This document shows positions 8,432 through 18,181 of a stretch of DNA of 35,346 nucleotides, in pieces; within the stretch, counting starts at the first letter, position 1; each line of letters begins with the position of its first letter. This DNA is from Erythrobacter sp. (GTDB taxonomy: Bacteria; Pseudomonadota; Alphaproteobacteria; Sphingomonadales; Sphingomonadaceae), in assembly GCA_002695185.1 (NCBI GenBank), contig NZOF01000204.1, positions 58,856-94,201 of the forward strand, written 5' to 3'. Both the position numbers and the translations under genes were made by a program. The notes under the pieces are model-generated. The model was not told where the DNA came from. It saw only the letters and a program-made list of their open reading frames with translations, and made no database searches.

Positions 8432-8603
8432 AGTCTGCCCGATCTGCAAGAAACCACGCGTGGAAGAGCATACACCCTTCTGCTCCAACCGCTGCCGCGA
8501 CCGCGATCTCGCCCGGTGGTTCGGCGATGGCTATGCCCTTCCCGGACGCCCCGCCCTGCCCGAAGAAATCGCTGCGGAAGTGGTGAAGCCGCAAGACGAT
8601 TGA
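8424..8603 (+). CDS. yacG: YacG zinc-binding DNA gyrase inhibitor
   Basis: A 59-residue zinc-ribbon protein. YacG of E. coli binds GyrB and blocks DNA binding by gyrase. The zinc site is complete: CPIC at residues 5-8 and CSNRC at 20-24. It is followed by the family sequence RDRDLARWFGDGYALPG. The ATG at 8424 lies within the last codons of the upstream RNase-like gene (8-base overlap). The position between an RNase E/G-like gene and tRNA-Phe matches the usual alphaproteobacterial arrangement. Confidence 0.95.
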   Translation: MNKVCPICKKPRVEEHTPFCSNRCRDRDLARWFGDGYALPGRPALPEEIAAEVVKPQDD

Positions 8604-8691
8604 ATTAGGCCCTTGCCAAGCACGCGCGCCTTCGCCATAGGCGCCCACTCCAACCGCTGGTGAGCCTTCAGAAAGGCCTCAGCAACGGTAA

Positions 8692-8767
8692 GCCCGGGTA
8701 GCTCAGTTGGTAGAGCATGCGACTGAAAATCGCAGTGTCGGCGGTTCGAATCCGTCCCCGGGCACCA
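8692..8767 (+). tRNA. tRNA-Phe (anticodon GAA)
   Basis: A complete 76-base cloverleaf with an encoded CCA end. The acceptor stem GCCCGGG pairs with CCCGGGC. The D arm is GCTC-AGTTGGTA-GAGC and the anticodon stem TGCGA/TCGCA holds the loop CTGAAAA with anticodon GAA. The T arm GGCGG-TTCGAAT-CCGTC has one G-U pair. The discriminator base is A. It lies 88 bases after yacG. Confidence 0.98.
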
Positions 8768-8909
8768 CTCCTCACAAAGTAATCTCCAAGGTCGATTCGG
8801 CACCTTTCCGCCTTGCTTGGCCGCTTTGCTTCAAGGCTAACGAAGCTTATAAGGACCAGCGTCCACAGACGCGCTTCCCGTAACACGATCTCCGCGCTAT
8901 CCCGCTGGG

Positions 8910-10226
8910 ATGCACGAAGAAACAGCAACCATGCTTTCCGCCTTCGATATCGCCGCCCTGCTCGTGGTGGCTGCGGCACTGCTTGGCTGGTTCAATCACC
9001 ATTTCATCAAATTACCGCATGTCATCGGCCTGACCGTGATGGGCGCGCTTGCGGCGATCGGACTGATGGTGGCCGATCGGGTTATCCCCGGCATCACCCT
9101 GTATGATCAGGTGACTGAATTCCTCCAGCAGATGAATTTCACCGAGACACTGCTGCAGGGAATGCTCAGCTTCCTGTTGTTCGCCGGGGCGCTGCATGTA
9201 GACCTGGACCGGCTGAAGACGGCGTGGCTACCGGTCCTACTTCTTTCGACTTTAGGTGTGGTCATATCCACCGTCCTCGTTGGCGCCGCGATGTGGGGCG
9301 TGGGCTCGGTTCTGGGGCTGTCCTTCGCGCCTATCTGGTATTTCGTCTTCGGCGCTCTCATTGCGCCAACGGATCCGGTTTCGGTACTGGGCGTGCTGAA
9401 GGAGGAGAACGTCCCGCAATCCCTTCAGAGCGCGGTTGCCGGCGAAAGCCTGTTCAATGATGGTGTCGGCATCGTCGTTTTCATCATTCTTCTCGGCGCA
9501 GCGGTCAGCGGAAACGAATTTTCCCTGTCAGAAGGCGCGCGGCTGTTCGCGATCGAAGCTGGCGGCGGTATCATCGTCGGCCTGGTTGCCGGGTACTTCG
9601 GGTATCGCGCGATGGCAGGAATGGATGAATACACTCTGGAAGTGCTCATCACGCTTGCCGTCGTCATGGGTGGCTATGCCTTGTGCAGCGAACTTCATAT
9701 CTCCGGCCCACTGGCTATGGCGGTCGCAGGTCTTCTGATCGGCAACCAGGGCGTGACCTTTGCGATGAGCGATGTGACGCGTGATTATGTCATCAAGTTC
9801 TGGGAACTGGTGGACGAGGTGCTGAACTCGGTGCTCTTCCTGCTGATCGGGCTGGAAATGATCGTGCTCACCATCACCGGTGAAGTCCTGCTGTTCGGTC
9901 TGCTCGCCATCCCGCTGACCCTGATTGCCCGTGCAATCGGCATTTTCGTTTCGACCAAGACCATTCCCGCTGCCCGCCTGCAAGACAAGGGTGCGGGCCG
10001 CGTATTGTGGTGGGGCGGGCTGCGCGGCGGGATTTCGGTCGCCCTCGCTCTGTCGCTTCCACCGGGCGAAACGCGCGACTTCATCCTGGCCGGCACTTTT
10101 GCCGCTGTGTTGTTCAGCGTGCTGGTCCAGCGCGCGACGCTGGGCATGCTGATCGACAAGCTCAAGGACGATAAGGCCCCGGCGATCGAAGGCGACGGCA
10201 AATCCACTGCCCCATCAATTCACTAG
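8910..10226 (+). CDS. CPA1-family Na+(K+)/H+ antiporter
   Basis: A 438-residue polytopic inner-membrane antiporter that exchanges cytoplasmic Na+ or K+ for external protons, supporting pH and salt homeostasis. About twelve hydrophobic helices are visible. The CPA1/NhaP signature APTDPVSVLGVLK is at residues 152-164 and the ion-binding ESLFNDGVGIVVF, with Asn183-Asp184, at 179-191. A conserved Arg-rich motif (WWGGLRGGISVALALSLP) is near residues 367-384. ATG at 8910 gives the full frame; ATG at 8931 is an equally possible start since neither has a strong ribosome site. Its stop TAG shares a CTAG palindrome with the convergent bioA stop. No regulatory RCK or cyclic-nucleotide domain is attached. 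Confidence 0.92.
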   Translation: MHEETATMLSAFDIAALLVVAAALLGWFNHHFIKLPHVIGLTVMGALAAIGLMVADRVIPGITLYDQVTEFLQQMNFTETLLQGMLSFLLFAGALHVDLDRLKTAWLPVLLLSTLGVVISTVLVGAAMWGVGSVLGLSFAPIWYFVFGALIAPTDPVSVLGVLKEENVPQSLQSAVAGESLFNDGVGIVVFIILLGAAVSGNEFSLSEGARLFAIEAGGGIIVGLVAGYFGYRAMAGMDEYTLEVLITLAVVMGGYALCSELHISGPLAMAVAGLLIGNQGVTFAMSDVTRDYVIKFWELVDEVLNSVLFLLIGLEMIVLTITGEVLLFGLLAIPLTLIARAIGIFVSTKTIPAARLQDKGAGRVLWWGGLRGGISVALALSLPPGETRDFILAGTFAAVLFSVLVQRATLGMLIDKLKDDKAPAIEGDGKSTAPSIH

Positions 10227-11479
10227 ACTTGGGCCAGCTCGTCCGCTGCCGCGCCGATTTCGCCCCACACGCGATCGAGGTCGCCATCCTCGATGCAATA
10301 GGGCGGCATAACGTAAACCGTATTGCCTAGCGGCCTGAGCAGAAGATCCGCCTCGCGGAACCGACGCAGCAATCGAGGGCCGAGGTCGGAAAGGTAGCTA
10401 CCTTCTGCATCGCCAAGTTCGAGAGCCGCGATCGTGCCGTAGCGCCGTGAGTTGCGCACCACCGGATGACCGGCAAGCTTGGAAAGGTGCTGCTCCTGCT
10501 TCGCGCCGAGGGCAGCGATCCTTTCCAGCACAGGCTCGTCGCGCCAGATCGCAAGGTTGGCATTCGCTGCTGCACAGGCAATCGGGTTCGCCGTATAGCT
10601 GGACGAATGATAGAAGGTGCGCGTCCGGTCGGTCGAATAATGTGCGTCCCAGATCGGTTCGCTCGCCATCGTAACCGCCAGCGGCATGGAACCGCCAGTC
10701 AGGCCCTTCGAAAGGCACATCATATCGGGTACGACATCGGCCTGCTCGCAAGCAGTGAGCGTCCCCGTCCGGCCCCATGCAGTCATGACTTCATCGGCGA
10801 TGAACAGCGTACCGTGACTGGCGCAAATGCGGCGCATTTCGGCCAGAACATGCGGAGGATACATGAGCATCCCGCCTGCCCCTAGGACGAGTGGTTCGAC
10901 GATGAATGCCGCGGCTCCTTCTGCGCACTCTCGCTCCAGAGCATCGAAGGTTGATTGAGGATTGTCTGCAGGGAAAGGCACCCTCCCGACATCGAACAAC
11001 ATGGGCGCATAGGCAGCATTGAACACACCGCGCGCGCCGACCGACATCGCCCCTATGGTATCGCCATGATAGGAATGCTCCATCACGACGATGCGGTTGC
11101 GCTCCCCGCCTCGATCTTTCCAGTAGCCCAAGGCCATTTTCAGGGCGACTTCCACCGCCGTGGATCCGCTGTCGGAGAAGAAGGAGCGACTGAGTTCGCT
11201 CGGTAGAATACGCGAAAGTTCGCGCGCCAAATTCTCTGCCGGTTCATGAGTCCACCCGGCAAAAATCATCTGATCTAGCTTACCGGCCTGTTCTGCAATG
11301 GCGGCGGAGATACTAGGATTGCAATGCCCGTGGGTCGTGACCCACCAGCTCGAAATGGCATCCACGATGCGGCGACCGTCACCAGTATGCAGGATAGCTC
11401 CTTCGGCCCGCACGATCAGCGGGATAGGGTCGCCGAGGCCATGCTGCGTGAACGGGTGCCAGACGGGCGATTGTGTCAT
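10223..11479 (-). CDS. bioA: Adenosylmethionine-8-amino-7-oxononanoate aminotransferase
   Basis: BioA transfers an amino group from S-adenosylmethionine to KAPA, giving DAPA in biotin synthesis. It is a PLP fold-type I class III aminotransferase of 418 residues. It begins MTQSPVWHPFTQHG, a BioA-specific N-terminus. Other hallmarks are SSWWVTTHGHCNP, the cofactor-phosphate region SDSGSTAVEVALKMA, IADEVMTAWGRTG with the PLP-contacting Asp, and the Schiff-base lysine in CLSKGLTGGSMPLA. The frame is open far upstream, but the ATG at 11479 overlaps the bioD stop as ATGA and fits the family. It is the last gene of the bioF-bioD-bioA operon and converges on the antiporter. Confidence 0.96.
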   Translation of the reverse strand: MTQSPVWHPFTQHGLGDPIPLIVRAEGAILHTGDGRRIVDAISSWWVTTHGHCNPSISAAIAEQAGKLDQMIFAGWTHEPAENLARELSRILPSELSRSFFSDSGSTAVEVALKMALGYWKDRGGERNRIVVMEHSYHGDTIGAMSVGARGVFNAAYAPMLFDVGRVPFPADNPQSTFDALERECAEGAAAFIVEPLVLGAGGMLMYPPHVLAEMRRICASHGTLFIADEVMTAWGRTGTLTACEQADVVPDMMCLSKGLTGGSMPLAVTMASEPIWDAHYSTDRTRTFYHSSSYTANPIACAAANANLAIWRDEPVLERIAALGAKQEQHLSKLAGHPVVRNSRRYGTIAALELGDAEGSYLSDLGPRLLRRFREADLLLRPLGNTVYVMPPYCIEDGDLDRVWGEIGAAADELAQV

Positions 11480-12096
11480 GTAAAATCCGAGATATCGAAG
11501 TTGTCGGCAAATGCAGCGGCAAGGGATGGTGCATCGAGAGTGGCAAGAAACGGCAGGGGCCCAAGCCGACGGACATGGCCCAAGCGGCAGATCGTAGCCT
11601 CGCTGTCGTCGACCGCGTCGCCTATAAAGGCAACGCCATGTACAGATACACCGCGTGAGCGCAGCGCCTCCAAGGTCAGCAAGGAGTGGTTGATGGTACC
11701 GAGCGAGGTGCGCGCAACGACGACGACCGGCAGATCCCACCGCGCGAACATATCGGCGTAAAGGAGGTCCTCATTTAGAGGTACAAGAGCCCCGCCCGCG
11801 CCCTCAACTATCAAAGGCCGCTGCGGCGGAAGGGCGAGGCGATCTGGGTCGATCCTGACACCATCGATCTGGGCGGCGAGATGCGGGGAACACGGTGTGG
11901 TAAGCCGATAGGCTTCGCCAATTATGCGCTCAGGTGGAAGCGTCGCCAATTCCGCAACGCGCGATAGGTCACCTCCCTCTTCCAAGCCTGCCTGCACCGG
12001 CTTCCAGTAATGCGCGCCGAGCGCTTGAGTCAGCGCTGCAGAAAACACGGATTTCCCGATTTCCGTGTCGGTCCCGGTCACAACATAAGCGGTCAT
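11476..12096 (-). CDS. bioD: Dethiobiotin synthetase
   Basis: BioD closes the ureido ring of dethiobiotin from DAPA, CO2 and ATP. The 206-residue protein starts with the P-loop VTGTDTEIGKS (residues 6-16), holds the substrate-binding lysine in YWKPVQAG, and has the glycine-rich VEGAGGALVPLNE motif. It overlaps bioF by four bases at its start (ATGA) and bioA by four bases at its end, so the three genes are probably translationally coupled. The P-loop ends in Ser rather than the commoner Thr, which should still bind magnesium. Confidence 0.96.
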   Translation of the reverse strand: MTAYVVTGTDTEIGKSVFSAALTQALGAHYWKPVQAGLEEGGDLSRVAELATLPPERIIGEAYRLTTPCSPHLAAQIDGVRIDPDRLALPPQRPLIVEGAGGALVPLNEDLLYADMFARWDLPVVVVARTSLGTINHSLLTLEALRSRGVSVHGVAFIGDAVDDSEATICRLGHVRRLGPLPFLATLDAPSLAAAFADNFDISDFT

Positions 12097-13262
12097 CGAA
12101 TTATCTCTTCCAGCGCACCACCCAAGGCGTCGATCTCGTCTCTTCCTACATTCAGGGTCAAGGAGATGCGCAGTCGGCTGCTGCCTTGGGGTACTGACGG
12201 CGGCCTAATTCCCCGAACATCAAAACCGCGTCTTTGCAAGCGCTCAGCGGCAGCCATCGTGCGAACTTCGCTACCAAGCACGAGGGGCATGATCTGAGAT
12301 CCGGTTTTTTCGACGCCCAGGGAGGTGAGGCGCTCGCCCGCGTAGTTTACCAGCGAGGCCAAGCCCTCTCTTCGCTCAGGTTCCTCTGCCACGATATTCA
12401 AGGCTTCCCGCACACACACCGCCATCAATGGCGAAGGCGCAGTGGAGAAAATGAAACCCCGAGCGCGATTGACCAGATGATCGCGCATGATCGTGGGCCC
12501 GCACAAAAGCGCTCCTTCACATCCCAAGGCTTTGCCACAGGTGCGCAAGACAATGGTGTTGGTTCGGCCATCCAGATCGGCGGCCAGCCCTCTACCCCCC
12601 TCACCCCAAACACCCGTAGCATGGGCATCATCGGCATAGAGCACGGCACCATAGCGATCTGCGAGTTCCAGGAGATCGGTCAGCGGCGCACGATCGCCAT
12701 CCATGCTGTAGAGGGTTTCAACGGCAATCCACGGAGTGCCTGCTGCACTGTCGTCTCGCCAGTGGCGAAGCACATCGGCAAAAGCTTGCACATCATTGTG
12801 AGCAATGCTGCGCGTCTCAGCCCGGGCAAAGCGCATGCCTTCATGCGCGCTCGCATGGATGAGTTCATCGTAAAAGATGATGTCCCCGCGCTGCGGCAAA
12901 GTTGAGAGAAGCGCACTGTTGGCAGCGTAGCCGCTAGCCATAAACAATGTGCTTTCACATCCGAAAAAGTTTGCGGCCTCCATCTCCAGCCGTTCATGCT
13001 CCGGGTGGTTGCCCCGCAATAGCCGCGACCCTCCCGATCCAACCGAAACGCCTCGCTCCACGGCCGCGCCGACAGCAGCCTTCAGTCGCTCACTGTCCGC
13101 GAGTGCCAGATAATCGTTCGAAGAGAAGTCGATCCCGGTCGGTGTGCAGAGTGAGCGCAGCCGGGACACTTCCCGTAACCCATCCAGGTCGCCCGCCAGT
13201 TTTGCGAAGGGACTGCGCAGTGTTTCCGGCTTTTCCATATGCGGCCCCGCTAACGGGGTCAT
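12093..13262 (-). CDS. bioF: 8-amino-7-oxononanoate synthase (KAPA synthase)
   Basis: BioF condenses pimeloyl-ACP/CoA with alanine, releasing CO2, to make KAPA. It is a PLP alpha-oxoamine synthase. Motifs include [41 protein letters not shown] and the PLP lysine region [12 protein letters not shown]. The frame gives 389 residues from the ATG at 13262; an internal ATG at 13238 would give 381 and neither has a clear Shine-Dalgarno sequence. The segment between them contains CCCCG-CTAA-CGGGG, a small hairpin. It leads the bioF-bioD-bioA operon and is divergent from purC; bioB and bioC are not in the window. Confidence 0.94.
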   Translation of the reverse strand: MTPLAGPHMEKPETLRSPFAKLAGDLDGLREVSRLRSLCTPTGIDFSSNDYLALADSERLKAAVGAAVERGVSVGSGGSRLLRGNHPEHERLEMEAANFFGCESTLFMASGYAANSALLSTLPQRGDIIFYDELIHASAHEGMRFARAETRSIAHNDVQAFADVLRHWRDDSAAGTPWIAVETLYSMDGDRAPLTDLLELADRYGAVLYADDAHATGVWGEGGRGLAADLDGRTNTIVLRTCGKALGCEGALLCGPTIMRDHLVNRARGFIFSTAPSPLMAVCVREALNIVAEEPERREGLASLVNYAGERLTSLGVEKTGSQIMPLVLGSEVRTMAAAERLQRRGFDVRGIRPPSVPQGSSRLRISLTLNVGRDEIDALGGALEEIIR

Positions 13263-13379
13263 GCCTTAGCTGCAATTGCTTTCACCGCTCGCGCTCTGTA
13301 TGGCCCCGCCCACATTACGGCGCAGGGTTGCGAGGGGCGATTCTGGGGCCGAAGGCTTTTCCAGCGAGGGAACATACGC

Positions 13380-14186
13380 ATGGCACGTCGCCGCCAGATC
13401 TACGAAGGTAAGGCCAAGATACTCTATGAAGGTCCCGAGCCGGGCACGATCATCCAGTATTTCAAGGACGATGCCACCGCCTTCAATGCCGAGAAGAAAG
13501 GCACGATCAACGGCAAGGGCGTGATCAACAATCGCATCAGCGAATATGTCTTCACCCGCCTTTCGCACATCGGCATTCCGACGCATTTTATCCGCCGCCT
13601 CAACATGCGCGAGCAATTGGTGCGCCAGGTCGAAATCATTCCTCTCGAGGTAGTGGTGCGCAACGTCGCTGCCGGGTCACTGAGCAAAAGGCTCGGTGTC
13701 GAGGAAGGCGAGCTTCTACCGCACACGTTGATCGAATACTGTCTCAAGGACGATGCTCTGGGCGATCCCAAGGTCTCTGAAGAAGAGATCGCGTGCTTCA
13801 ACTGGTGCAGCCATGAAGAGATGCAGGACATGTCCTCGATGGCTATCCGCATCAACGACTTCCTCTGCGGTATGTTTGCCGCCATCGACATCCGGCTGGT
13901 TGACTTCAAGCTGGAGTTCGGCCGGATCTGGGACGGAGACTACAGCCGCACGATCCTGGCAGACGAGATCAGTCCGGACGGTTGCCGCTTGTGGGATATC
14001 AACACTGGCGAAAAGCTCGATAAGGACCGGTTCCGCCGGGATATGGGCGGGGAAAGCGAAGCCTATCAGGAAGTCGCGCGGCGGCTTGGGCTGTTGCAGA
14101 ACGAGGACAACGGCCCCGGAGAAGTGCTGGACATGAACGCACACCGCGGCCGGCTGCGCAGTCCCGCGAAGCCCGCCAAGAAGTGA
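13380..14186 (+). CDS. purC: SAICAR synthetase
   Basis: PurC joins CAIR and aspartate with ATP to make SAICAR in purine synthesis. The 268-residue protein opens with [15 protein letters not shown], carries the signature [23 protein letters not shown], and ends with [10 protein letters not shown] and [12 protein letters not shown], the two standard family motifs. A purine-rich GAGGGAA lies about ten bases before the ATG. A C-terminal extension of roughly 20 residues (to PAKPAKK) is basic and likely disordered. The gene ends exactly one base before the convergent lipid-kinase stop. purS and purQ resume 6.5 kb further on. Confidence 0.97.
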   Translation: MARRRQIYEGKAKILYEGPEPGTIIQYFKDDATAFNAEKKGTINGKGVINNRISEYVFTRLSHIGIPTHFIRRLNMREQLVRQVEIIPLEVVVRNVAAGSLSKRLGVEEGELLPHTLIEYCLKDDALGDPKVSEEEIACFNWCSHEEMQDMSSMAIRINDFLCGMFAAIDIRLVDFKLEFGRIWDGDYSRTILADEISPDGCRLWDINTGEKLDKDRFRRDMGGESEAYQEVARRLGLLQNEDNGPGEVLDMNAHRGRLRSPAKPAKK

Positions 14187-15068
14187 TTAGACCACGTATC
14201 GCAAGGTGAGGCCGCTAGGCGCGATTGCATAGGCGCAATCCGGCATGTGATCGCCATCGACCTGCACGGGGGTGACGCAACGGTCGAACTCTATCCTGCG
14301 GCAGGAGCGGACATTTGCCTTGGAAAAGCGCTCCACCGGAAGGCCGAGCATTGCTGCAAGACTGAGGGCCATGATGCGTAGTCGTGTGCCCTCACCTACC
14401 GTTATGAGTTCCACTGAATCTGCATGTAGAGCCGCCTCGGGACTGAGGCGGAAAGGACCTGCATAAAGCGCGGCGTTGGATACGATCACCGCCTCTGCCT
14501 CGCCTGCAAATTCCTCTCCATCTGTCGTAGTTCCGCGAATACGCATCGGAGCACGCGGCCATTCGCGCAATTGCTGCATCATCGCGACGACATAGGCGTA
14601 GCGCCCGATCCGTTTTTTCAGTTCCCCCGACACCCGCGCAACGGCGTGACTATCAGGCCCTATCGAGAGGCACGATACAATCGGCATCTCTCCCAGCCGG
14701 TAAAGCGGCGCCTCCACCCAGCCTTCCGGCCCACGCGCCCAGGCGTCGGCCAGCTTTTTGGCAAAAGACTTTGGATTGCGGGGATAGTTCAATTCGCGCG
14801 CCACAAGATTGATCGTTCCCGAAGGTGCAATTGCCAGCGGAATTCGATCTGCATCGGCTCCTAGCGCCTGCACTGTATCGCGCAGCGTTCCATCGCCGCC
14901 GTGAACACAGACAAGGTCGGCAGTTCCAGACAGGACCGTCCCTTCAGCAGTTGTCGGCAGTACGTTCACTTCGAACCCAGAATCCACAAGTGCGGACGCC
15001 AGCTTATCACATACGTCTTGGCTGAAGCTTCCTGAGACAGGGTTAAAGACGAGGTCTAGCTTAGTCAC
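14187..15068 (-). CDS. Diacylglycerol/sphingosine kinase-like protein (DAGK_cat)
   Basis: A 293-residue member of the diacylglycerol kinase catalytic superfamily, expected to phosphorylate a lipid or lipid-like alcohol with ATP. It begins LDLVFNPVSG, followed by VHGGDGTLRDTVQAL (residues 54-68) with the nucleotide-binding GGDGT. IAPSGTINLVARELNYP around residue 80 and a C-terminal VQVDGDHMPD are typical of YegS/LCB5-type lipid kinases. The start is GTG at 15068, chosen because TAGGAG lies six bases upstream. It is divergent from the M16 peptidase. In sphingolipid-making bacteria a sphingoid base is a possible substrate, but that is inference. Confidence 0.85.
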   Translation of the reverse strand: MTKLDLVFNPVSGSFSQDVCDKLASALVDSGFEVNVLPTTAEGTVLSGTADLVCVHGGDGTLRDTVQALGADADRIPLAIAPSGTINLVARELNYPRNPKSFAKKLADAWARGPEGWVEAPLYRLGEMPIVSCLSIGPDSHAVARVSGELKKRIGRYAYVVAMMQQLREWPRAPMRIRGTTTDGEEFAGEAEAVIVSNAALYAGPFRLSPEAALHADSVELITVGEGTRLRIMALSLAAMLGLPVERFSKANVRSCRRIEFDRCVTPVQVDGDHMPDCAYAIAPSGLTLRYVV

Positions 15069-15232
15069 CTGATGCTCCTACCCGCGGGAGCGTTGAACGC
15101 AACCGTCGGGAGTTCTTGCTACCCTCAAGAGCCGGAGAAAATGGGAGATTCCAGCTTTCACTACCCACTTCTTTTGTCCTAGCACCGAAACCGATGAACC
15201 TGCGAAACGGCAGCTAGGATGGGGATATAGGC

Positions 15233-18115
15233 ATGACACGCAAGAAACTCGCTCATTTGCTGGCAGCGCTAACGCTTTTCGCACTCACCGTTCCTGTGGG
15301 AGTATTCGCCCAAGGTTCGGGGGACGCGGTAGTCACGGCCTCACCATCGGACGAAACAGCATGGGGGATACCGGTTTACGACATTCCGGCCGATGCCGAT
15401 GTGCGCTTCGGCGTTTTGCCTAATGGTATGAAATACGCGATCGCGCATAACGAGACTCCGGAGAACACGGCAGTAGTCCGTTTCGGTTTCGATGTCGGCT
15501 GGGTGGATGAGCGCGAAGAAGAACTCGGACTGGCTCATGTCATCGAACACATGGCTTTCAATGGGTCGACCAATGTTCCTGAAGGCGAGATGATAAAGCT
15601 GCTCGAGCGGCTTGGACTCGCATTCGGGGCCGACACGAATGCTTCGACCGGCTTCGAAGATACGATCTACAAACTCGATCTCCCGCGGGTGGATAATGAA
15701 CTCGTCGATACTGCCTTGATGCTGATGCGCGAGACTGCGTCCGAAATCACCATCGCGGATGAAGCGGTCGATCGTGAGCGGGGCATTATCCAGTCTGAAA
15801 CGCGCACCCGCAACAATTACCAAATTCGCAGGCTCAAAGATTACTTCAATTTCGTCGCCCCCGATACTTTGTATGCAAAGCGATTCCGGGCTGATGGAAC
15901 AGTAGAGAACATCGATGCCGCTCCCGGCTCCGTCGTCCGGGATCTCTACCGACGCTATTATCGCCCCGATAATGCAACGCTGGTCGTAGTCGGCGATGTC
16001 GATCCGGAAGCGATCGAAGCCAAGATCGTCGATAAATTCTCCAGCTGGCAGGCGCACGCCGAACCGATTGCCGAAGTAGACAAGGGCTTGGTCGATGTTC
16101 AGCGCGGCCGGGCAGCAGGAAATTTCGTCGATCCAGATGTGCCCTACATCGTGACCATCGATCGTTTTGCTCCTTATAAGGAGCGCGAAGAAACCATTGC
16201 CGAATTGCGCCAGCAGTTGCTCATCAATCTTGGCACCATGATCCTCAATCGCCGTTTGCAGCGGATTGCCACCAGCGAAAATGCGCCAATCGTCGGTGGG
16301 AGCGCCAGTGCCAGCGACTTTTTCGACATCAACCGGCAGGCCACAATGCAAGTACAAGCCAAGGAAGGCGAATGGCAGCAGGCGTTGGCAGTTGCCGAAC
16401 AGGAATGGCGGCGTGCGGTCCAATATGGTTTCACGACCGCCGAACTGGCCGAGCAGTTGGCCAATCTTGAAAAAGCCCTGCGGGACGGGGCCGCACAGGA
16501 GGGCACACGGCCTAACCAGCAGCTCGCCGACACGATCCTGGCAACGTCGCGCGCCGAAGATCTGTTCATCAAGCCGAGCACTTATTACGAGCTGTTCGAA
16601 CGCTTGAAGCCTGAATTGACCGCAGATGCCGTGAGCGCTGCTCTGGCCGATCATTACACGCTTAGCGATCCTCTAATCCATGTTTCGACCAAGGAACCAA
16701 TTGCGAACGCGGAAACCACCATTCTCGCAGCCTACGATACTTCACAACGGCTGGCTGTGTCTGCGCCGGAAGACAGTGATGTCGCCGAATTCGCTTATGC
16801 GCCCTCCACAAGCACTGCGAAAATCGTATCGGACGCTGTCATCGATGACTTGGGAAGCCGTACGATTCGGTTTGCCAACAATGTTCTGCTGAATCTCAAG
16901 CAGACCACTTTCGAAGACGACACCTTGCGGTATTCGATACGCGTGGGTTCCGGCCAGTTGGCATTTCCGGATGACGATCTTGCCGAAGCCGTTCTGCTCT
17001 CGAACCTGAGCGCCCAAGGCGGTCTCGGACAGCACAGCTTCGATGAGTTGCGGCAGATTTTTGCAGGACAGAGCCTTACTTACGGCTTCAACGTTGCCGA
17101 GGACAAGTTCGTGGTGTCCGGCGCCGGGACCATGGCCGACCTACCAGCTCAAATGCAATTGAGCATGGCCTATCTGACCGATCCAGGCCTTCGCCCCGAA
17201 ATGATCAGCCAGTGGCTCGGCCTGATCCCCCCTTTCATGGCGCAAATCGATTCGACTCCGCAAGCGGTGGCTCAGTTCAAAGCCGGCGAAGTCGTAACGG
17301 GAGGAAATCCGCGCTTCGCATTTCCGGACCAAGCCGAACTAGAAGCTGTAAGCGCAGATCGTGCACGCGAGCTTATTGCGGGCGAACTCGCCAGCGCACC
17401 TATAGAAATCGCGGTAGTAGGTGAATTCGACATGGATGCGGTCATCGCAGCCGTCGCATCGACCTTTGGCAGCCTGCCAGCTCGCAAAACAGAACTCGCG
17501 CCGCATGAACAGCGCCGAATGGCCAGTTTCACCAATGATCGCGGCGAGCGCGTATTGACCCATGCGGGGGCTCCGGATCAGGCTTTGGCACTTACCTATT
17601 GGCCCACGACCGACGATGATGACGCCCAGGAAGAGGCGACGCTGGAGCTGCTTGCCCGCATTCTGCATCTCGAAATGACGGATACAATTCGCGAACAACT
17701 GGGAGCATCCTATTCGCCCACCTCCGGCTCATCGATGTCTAATATTTATGATGGGTACGGCACGTTCTCCACCTCGGTTATTGTCGAACCGTCACAGGCG
17801 TCAGAAGTCTTCGGGGTTGTCGATCAGCTGGCAGAAAAGCTGCGTACCGCACCGGTGGACGAGGACACGCTAGCCCGCGCGCGTAAGCCACTGCTCGAGC
17901 AGCTCGCGCAGGCGAAGAAAAGCAATGGCTGGTGGCTCGGCGTTGCCGACGACGCGCAGTTGGAGGCGGATCGGCTCGACCGCATCCGTACGCAAGAGGC
18001 GCGCTACAATGCGGTCACGCCACAAATGCTTCAGCAGGCGGCGCAGGAATATCTCGATCCTGCCCACGCCTTGCGGATCCGCATCGTGCATGAATCATTG
18101 GCCGACAGTCAGTAG
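15233..18115 (+). CDS. Secreted M16 (pitrilysin) zinc metallopeptidase
   Basis: A 960-residue periplasmic protease with two M16 domains. Residues 1-26 are a signal peptide ending VGVFA-Q. The inverted zinc motif HVIEH is at residues 102-106 and the third ligand Glu182 lies exactly 76 residues later in DRERGIIQSE, so the first domain is catalytically complete. The second domain carries the structural R/Y region (REQLGASYSPTSG) and no HxxEH, as usual for single-chain members that close into a clam around a peptide. It likely digests peptides in the periplasm, possibly those brought in by the neighbouring receptor, although the genes are convergent. A strong hairpin terminator follows. Confidence 0.93.
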   Translation: MTRKKLAHLLAALTLFALTVPVGVFAQGSGDAVVTASPSDETAWGIPVYDIPADADVRFGVLPNGMKYAIAHNETPENTAVVRFGFDVGWVDEREEELGLAHVIEHMAFNGSTNVPEGEMIKLLERLGLAFGADTNASTGFEDTIYKLDLPRVDNELVDTALMLMRETASEITIADEAVDRERGIIQSETRTRNNYQIRRLKDYFNFVAPDTLYAKRFRADGTVENIDAAPGSVVRDLYRRYYRPDNATLVVVGDVDPEAIEAKIVDKFSSWQAHAEPIAEVDKGLVDVQRGRAAGNFVDPDVPYIVTIDRFAPYKEREETIAELRQQLLINLGTMILNRRLQRIATSENAPIVGGSASASDFFDINRQATMQVQAKEGEWQQALAVAEQEWRRAVQYGFTTAELAEQLANLEKALRDGAAQEGTRPNQQLADTILATSRAEDLFIKPSTYYELFERLKPELTADAVSAALADHYTLSDPLIHVSTKEPIANAETTILAAYDTSQRLAVSAPEDSDVAEFAYAPSTSTAKIVSDAVIDDLGSRTIRFANNVLLNLKQTTFEDDTLRYSIRVGSGQLAFPDDDLAEAVLLSNLSAQGGLGQHSFDELRQIFAGQSLTYGFNVAEDKFVVSGAGTMADLPAQMQLSMAYLTDPGLRPEMISQWLGLIPPFMAQIDSTPQAVAQFKAGEVVTGGNPRFAFPDQAELEAVSADRARELIAGELASAPIEIAVVGEFDMDAVIAAVASTFGSLPARKTELAPHEQRRMASFTNDRGERVLTHAGAPDQALALTYWPTTDDDDAQEEATLELLARILHLEMTDTIREQLGASYSPTSGSSMSNIYDGYGTFSTSVIVEPSQASEVFGVVDQLAEKLRTAPVDEDTLARARKPLLEQLAQAKKSNGWWLGVADDAQLEADRLDRIRTQEARYNAVTPQMLQQAAQEYLDPAHALRIRIVHESLADSQ

Positions 18116-18134
18116 GAACGACATCCATAGAAAA

Positions 18135-18173
18135 GGGCTGCGAGGAAATCCCTCGCAGCCCCTTTCGTTTTTT
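18135..18173. terminator. Bidirectional rho-independent terminator
   Basis: An 11-bp perfect stem (GGGCTGCGAGG/CCTCGCAGCCC) with a five-base loop lies between the convergent peptidase and TonB receptor genes. Reading rightward it is followed by TTTCGTTTTTT; reading leftward the flanking AAAA becomes a T run. It can therefore stop both transcripts. Confidence 0.92.
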
Positions 18174-18181
18174 CGCGTGAA

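Noticed and set aside
8821..8846. Terminator after tRNA-Phe
   Set aside because: GCTTC/GAAGC has only five pairs with a nine-base loop and no T run.
11480..11740. A longer bioA with an N-terminal extension
   Set aside because: The extra residues are Arg- and Cys-rich shadow translation of bioD; the ATG at 11479 gives the canonical BioA start and an ATGA overlap.
13245..13258. A hairpin operator or attenuator before bioF
   Set aside because: CCCCG-CTAA-CGGGG is only five base pairs and may lie inside the coding region; no BirA-like site is visible around it.
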